From: Methanosarcinales archaeon
GTDB taxonomy: Archaea; Halobacteriota; Methanosarcinia; Methanosarcinales; Methanosarcinaceae
Assembly: GCA_012329085.1 (NCBI GenBank)
Contig: JAAXQB010000097.1
Location: 1 to 7,084, forward strand
Length of the DNA: 7,084 nt
Reading direction: 5' to 3'
Position numbers and translations under genes: made by a program
Shown here: one piece after another, positions 5,734 to 7,084 of the stretch
Position numbering within the stretch: position 1 is the stretch's first letter
How the letters are laid out: each line of letters begins with the position of its first letter
The notes under the pieces: model-generated
Database searches by the model: none
The model's input: the letters and a program-made list of their open reading frames with translations, nothing else
What the model was told of the DNA's origin: nothing

Positions 5734-6570
5734 TTACAAATCTCTTTTCTTTAATAATATGTAAGATGAATAAATAAAAATAAATGTCCATCCCAAAACA
5801 ATAGTAATTTCGTACCAATGTACACTGTAATCATAACTCAAATCTTCTCCAACTTGAGAGGCTAAAGTTTTAACTGCATTTAATCTTGAAAAAGGCTCGT
5901 CAATTAAATTCCATAGGGCTTGAAAAGGTGCAAATTGAAAGATACTATCTGCAATATTACTATCTCTAAAAATATTCCATTTAAAAATCTTATAGCTAAT
6001 AGATTCTATAATATACCAAATTAGCATAGCTCCTACAGCAAAAGCGGAACGTTTTATTAACATGCCAATAAATAAGCCAAAGGAAAAGAAACCAACCAGT
6101 TTTACAAAATAAGCTAAAAGGTATTCAAGATCTGAAAATATGATAGATATTTCATTAAAATCTGAATAAATCAGACCTAAAATCATTGAAATAACAAAGA
6201 CAAAAACTGTTGAAATCAATGCAAATAAAACAACTGTATAAAACTTACTTAAAATAAATTCTTTTTTGCTTAAACCATCAATTAAGTTTTGTTTTAATGT
6301 TTTGTTGCTATACTCGTTAGAGACCATTGAAACAATAACTAATAATAAGAATAATTTAAAAAATGCAGAAATAAAAGTATTAAAATGCCAGATGTAAGGA
6401 AAATTAAAAATGCCTTGTTCTGCCAAATGAAATTTTATGGGACCAATATCAAATTTAATTGCTGCAATTAAAGCAATAGATGTTAATAAAGTAAAGTAAG
6501 TGGCTATTAATATTTTACTTGCTCTACTGTTTTTTAATTTATGTAATTCAATACCTAATAATCTTAACAT
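5734..6570 (-). CDS. ABC-2 type transporter permease
   Basis: This is an integral inner-membrane subunit of an ABC exporter of the ABC-2 (bacitracin/NatB-like) class. I count six hydrophobic segments at about residues 20-39, 66-84, 111-135, 151-172, 175-193 and 253-273. A cytoplasmic N-terminus opens with LGIELHKLKNSR, and a short basic tail ends in KKRDL. Between segments 2 and 3 the stretch NEYSNKTLKQNLIDGLSKKEFILSK (85-109) is the usual ABC-2 coupling region, with an EY start and a basic end. The length of 278 residues is typical. It begins 5 nt after the stop codon of the ATPase gene, so the two are translated from one mRNA. Substrate cannot be predicted; relatives export peptides, antibiotics, lipids or Na+. 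If the ATPase is truly truncated here, this permease would lack its partner at this locus. Confidence 0.88.
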   Translation of the reverse strand: MLRLLGIELHKLKNSRASKILIATYFTLLTSIALIAAIKFDIGPIKFHLAEQGIFNFPYIWHFNTFISAFFKLFLLLVIVSMVSNEYSNKTLKQNLIDGLSKKEFILSKFYTVVLFALISTVFVFVISMILGLIYSDFNEISIIFSDLEYLLAYFVKLVGFFSFGLFIGMLIKRSAFAVGAMLIWYIIESISYKIFKWNIFRDSNIADSIFQFAPFQALWNLIDEPFSRLNAVKTLASQVGEDLSYDYSVHWYEITIVLGWTFIFIYSSYILLKKRDL

Positions 6571-6575
6571 TTGGA

Positions 6576-7013
6576 TTAGTTTTTGTTGTTGGTAAGGTTT
6601 AAAAATTGTTGTTCTAAGGTTTGTTTTCTCTTTACGAGATGAGAAAGAATAATGTTTTTACCCATCAAATATTTATTTATTTCAGCGGCTGAAATATTTT
6701 TACTCAGTTTTAAATAAATAAAATTGTTTTCTTCTTTAACAGAATCTATTCCGTCATAGTTTTTAAGAGCAGTAAAAAGTTCATTGTTCGAATTTATGGT
6801 TTTCAATTCAATAACTCCAAATGACGAACTTATTTCATCAACTCTACCTTCATATAGTTTTATTCCGTTTCTGATGATAACCACATGTGAGCAAATCTTT
6901 TCGACTTCATCTAGCAAATGTGAAGCCAATAAGATGGTGGTTCCGTTAGCAGCAATGGTTTGAATAATACTTCTAATTTCATGTATTCCTTGAGGGTCTA
7001 AACCATTTGTGGG
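6576..7013 (-). pseudogene. ABC transporter ATP-binding protein, C-terminal part only (5' end lost at a junction)
   Basis: Only the last third of an ABC ATPase is present. Recognisable protein starts at PTNGLDPQG, which is the D-loop right after where Walker B (normally LLLDEPTNGLDP) should end. The H-loop ASHLLDEVEKIC and the strand VVIIRNGIKLYEG follow, then the accessory C-terminal domain typical of bacitracin-type exporters. Walker A, the Q-loop, the LSGGQ signature and the Walker B acidic residues are all missing. The open frame continues 10 codons further upstream, to an ATG at 7041-7043, but those codons (MGGGYRIRTY) are the antisense of a tRNA 3' end and are not ABC sequence. The protein would be inactive if the junction is real. 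Alternatively the gene is intact in the organism and truncated only by a misassembly. It is the operon partner of the permease, separated by 5 nt. Confidence 0.85.
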
Positions 7014-7038
7014 GTAGGTTCGAATCCTATACCCTCCG
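7014..7038 (+). tRNA. 3' fragment of a tRNA, most likely tRNA-Ser
   Basis: Read on the + strand this is a perfect T-arm, stem GTAGG (7014-7018) / CCTAT (7026-7030) around the loop TTCGAAT (7019-7025). The 3' acceptor strand ACCCTCC (7031-7037) and discriminator G (7038) follow. The CCA is not encoded (CCC follows). The 5' acceptor would have to be GGAGGGT, and G73 with that acceptor suits tRNA-Ser. The D-arm, anticodon arm and variable arm are absent; ABC ATPase coding sequence stands there instead. It cannot make a working tRNA as it stands. The amino acid identity is inferred, the T-arm is seen. Confidence 0.75.
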
Positions 7039-7074
7039 CCCATAAAATAAAATTATTTATATAAAATACAAATT

Positions 7075-7084
7075 GCCCTCGTAG
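7075..7084 (+). tRNA. Probable first ten bases of a second tRNA, cut by window end
   Basis: GCCCTCG followed by TAG fits a 7-nt acceptor strand, then the conserved T8, a purine at position 9 and G10. It starts 36 bp after the tRNA 3' fragment on the same strand, the spacing expected in a tRNA cluster. Ten bases cannot fix its identity. The spacer 7039-7074 is AT-rich with no other feature. Confidence 0.45.

Noticed and set aside
7014..7084. Integrative element boundary at the tRNA 3' end
   Set aside because: No integrase or element cargo is visible, and the sequence on the left includes core genes. Kept only as an alternative explanation of the junction.

Overview
The window looks like AT-rich chromosomal DNA of a member of the Bacteroidota, most likely the Flavobacteriales. 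The reasons are the low GC content, start codons without Shine-Dalgarno sequences but with A-rich leaders, several matches to the Bacteroidota -7 promoter box (TAnnTTTG), and the gene set. The content is mostly housekeeping. No phage, transposon, CRISPR array or defence system is visible.

Layout, left to right. Positions 1-88 are the 3' part of the small bacterial signal recognition particle RNA (ffs, + strand, 5' end outside the window), followed by a structured, U-tract-ended spacer. A classical short-chain dehydrogenase (245-1045, +) faces a nitroreductase-fold protein (1236-1928, -) across a spacer full of 7-bp tandem repeats. The nitroreductase carries the residues that distinguish iodotyrosine deiodinase-type flavin dehalogenases. 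Divergent from it is a small transaldolase (2080-2733, +) with a clear promoter and a strong terminator, then an unrecognised lipoprotein (2900-3499, +). Convergent to that is uvrB (3524-5512, -), the damage-recognition helicase of nucleotide excision repair, with a promoter about 170 bp upstream of its start codon. Upstream of uvrB is an ABC exporter pair on the minus strand: an ABC-2 permease (5734-6570) and the C-terminal end of its ATPase (6576-7013).

The right edge is the most abnormal part. The ATPase gene stops abruptly at its D-loop and continues, on the other strand, into the 3' third of a tRNA (probably tRNA-Ser). After 36 bp come the first ten bases of what looks like another tRNA. 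Two unrelated genes are therefore both broken at one point near 7013/7014. This is either a genuine rearrangement or an assembly chimera. The first ten residues of the apparent ATPase reading frame are antisense tRNA, not protein.

The genes do not form one pathway. The only clear operon is the ABC ATPase-permease pair (5-nt gap). The points of interest are the probable halotyrosine dehalogenase, the tRNA/ABC junction, the repeated use of 7-bp repeat arrays in the spacers, the three-way-junction-like structure after ffs, and the palindrome upstream of the lipoprotein.
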